Part shown: positions 6,201 to 6,947 of the stretch, piece after piece
Position numbering within the stretch: position 1 is the first letter of the stretch
Layout: the number at the start of each line of letters is the position of its first letter
From: Cenarchaeum sp.
Lineage (GTDB): Archaea; Thermoproteota; Nitrososphaeria; Nitrososphaerales; Nitrosopumilaceae
Direction: 5' to 3'
Assembly: GCA_007570915.1 (NCBI GenBank)
Contig: RKSK01000173.1
Span: forward strand, 1 to 6,947
DNA: 6,947 bases
Made by a program: the position numbers and the translations under genes
The notes under the pieces: model-generated
Database searches by the model: none
The model's input: only the letters and a program-made list of their open reading frames with translations
What the model was told of the DNA's origin: nothing

Positions 6201-6551
6201 ATGGCGACGGTTGGGATCGCAGCAGCCTCGGTCGCCGCGGTAGCCGGGCTTGTCCGTGGCATGCCCGCGCTTGCCGGCCTCTTTTCCGTGTTTGCGTTCC
6301 CCGTCATGCCACTTGTCTGCCATGTGGCAAGGCGCATTTCCCAGAGATCGCGCAGGGCCGGGGAGCCGACCCTGCTTGAGGGGGACAAGAGGGGGCACGG
6401 CCCGCCCGTCCCACATGATCCGAATGTGCCGGCGGCCCGCCCTGGGGCTTGTGGCTGCGGCGGGAACGCCGGAGACGCCCGCGCTGGCGGCCTCGCGCAT
6501 GGCCGAGATGGCCGGCACCGTGATGTCCCGGTGTGGCCACCTTGTCAGTAG
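6201..6551 (+). pseudogene. Doubtful ORF or relic with one membrane-helix-like segment
   Basis: From the ATG at 6201 the frame reads MATVGIAAASVAAVAGLVRG and then a second hydrophobic run, LAGLFSVFAFPVMPLVCHVA, followed by basic residues (RRISQRSRR) as at a cytosolic membrane boundary. This could be the end or remnant of a small membrane protein. After about codon 65 the reading becomes Gly/Pro/His/Arg-rich and looks random until the TAG at 6549-6551. There is no TATA box; a GGGGAGG lies 17 bases before the ATG, too far for a good ribosome site. I recognise no family, and a chance frame is equally likely. Confidence 0.15.
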
Positions 6552-6947
6552 CACGGGAAAAGGCCCATGACCAGCGTGCAGGACATCGCGGTGGAAATGC
6601 CGGGATCGGGCGGGCCTGTGGCGCGGCTAGCGCCAGCGCCCTTGACGCCAACCCGTCCCTTCTCTTCGGCAGCATGCTGGATCCTGGCGACCCGTCCCCG
6701 GTGGGACGGAGGAGGCGCGCTGCCGACTCTGCAAATTCCGCGCCCGCGTAGGGCCGGTGCGGGAATCCGTGATCTGGAAACCGGCGCCGCGGGGCCGTTC
6801 GGCAAGCCAGGCACGCCCGGGCCGTGCGGCTCTAGCGGGACGCATCGACGCCACGCGTCCGTGCCGGGCCGCGCGAACCTGTGCTCCGGGGGTTCGGCGC
6901 GGGGCTGACCATGGCGGATCGGGGCCTGGCCCTCCCGGGGGCTCGCC

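Larger units (their letters stand above)
5544..6947. other. Gene-poor stretch with no intact recognisable gene
   Basis: About 1.4 kb shows no gene that I can name with an intact frame, no tRNA-like T-loop consensus, no CRISPR repeats and no insertion-sequence ends. AT-rich TATA-like islands, which precede sepF, egsA, psmB and the FKBP gene, are absent; the AT-rich patches near 6111 (CCTTTTTGCC) and 6729 (GCAAATTCC) are weak. Several long open frames exist on both strands, but they are rich in Arg, Pro, Gly and Ala, as expected from chance frames in GC-rich DNA. Segments with codon-like composition occur in different plus-strand frames: about 5583-5830, 5762-6064, 6186-6400, 6450-6570 and 6600-6720. 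This suggests eroded coding sequence or multiple indel errors. Confidence 0.6.

Noticed and set aside
5661..6554. A 297-residue minus-strand open frame in the gene-poor stretch
   Set aside because: The translation is Pro/Arg/Gly-rich without any family motif, and no TATA-like box precedes it. Plus-strand frames show the better codon-like composition.
6567..6908. Open frame of 113 residues beginning MTSVQDIAVEMPGSGG
   Set aside because: The start has no upstream TATA box, and the translation soon becomes Gly/Pro/Arg-rich and low in complexity. No family is recognisable.
6911..6947. Possible gene start at the right edge (ATG, reading MADRGLALPGAR)
   Set aside because: Only twelve codons are visible and there is no AT-rich promoter island upstream, so it cannot be supported.
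5544..6947. tRNA, other structured RNA gene, CRISPR array or insertion sequence in the gene-poor stretch
   Set aside because: I found no T-loop consensus, no regularly spaced repeats, no transposase motif and no terminal inverted repeats with target duplications. The short similar runs (GCCCGCGCT..CGGCCTC near 6266 and 6477) look like chance.

Overview
The window looks like a chromosomal piece of a very GC-rich archaeon, most likely a member of the Thaumarchaeota (Nitrososphaerota). The evidence is a glycerol-1-phosphate dehydrogenase for archaeal lipids, an archaeal 20S proteasome beta subunit, the archaeal termination nuclease aCPSF1/FttA, short AT-rich TATA islands about 25-40 bp upstream of start codons, and little or no leader sequence. 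From memory, the protein sequences most resemble Nitrosopumilus/Cenarchaeum-type homologues. The high GC hints at a sponge-associated, Cenarchaeum-like lineage, but that is inference.

Positions 1-5433 are densely packed with housekeeping genes. In order they are: the 3' part of a ThiI-like tRNA thiolation protein (+); a SepF-family protein (+) behind its own TATA-like box; an aCPSF1/FttA ribonuclease (-) and a proteasome beta subunit psmB (-), which form an operon transcribed right to left with a 12-nt gap; egsA (+), which diverges from psmB across a 67-bp spacer with one AT-rich island; and an FKBP/SlyD-type peptidyl-prolyl isomerase (-) behind a clear TATATAATT box. Both convergent junctions overlap (sepF/fttA by 9 nt, egsA/FKBP by 81 nt) and neither shows a T-tract terminator. 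The proteasome and aCPSF1 pairing is a familiar archaeal arrangement that links protein turnover and RNA processing. The other genes serve tRNA modification, cell division, membrane lipid synthesis and protein folding.

Positions 5468-6947 differ. I see no intact gene there and no further TATA-like box. The stretch opens with two back-to-back GC-rich inverted repeats beside the FKBP promoter. It then carries segments whose base composition looks codon-structured, but in a frame that keeps changing. One segment resembles pieces of a HemK/PrmC-type methyltransferase and another a membrane helix. The simplest reading is decayed genes, or sequence with several indel errors. I found no convincing new system; this stretch, the altered KH motif of FttA, the changed proteasome residues and the overlapping gene ends are the points most worth checking.
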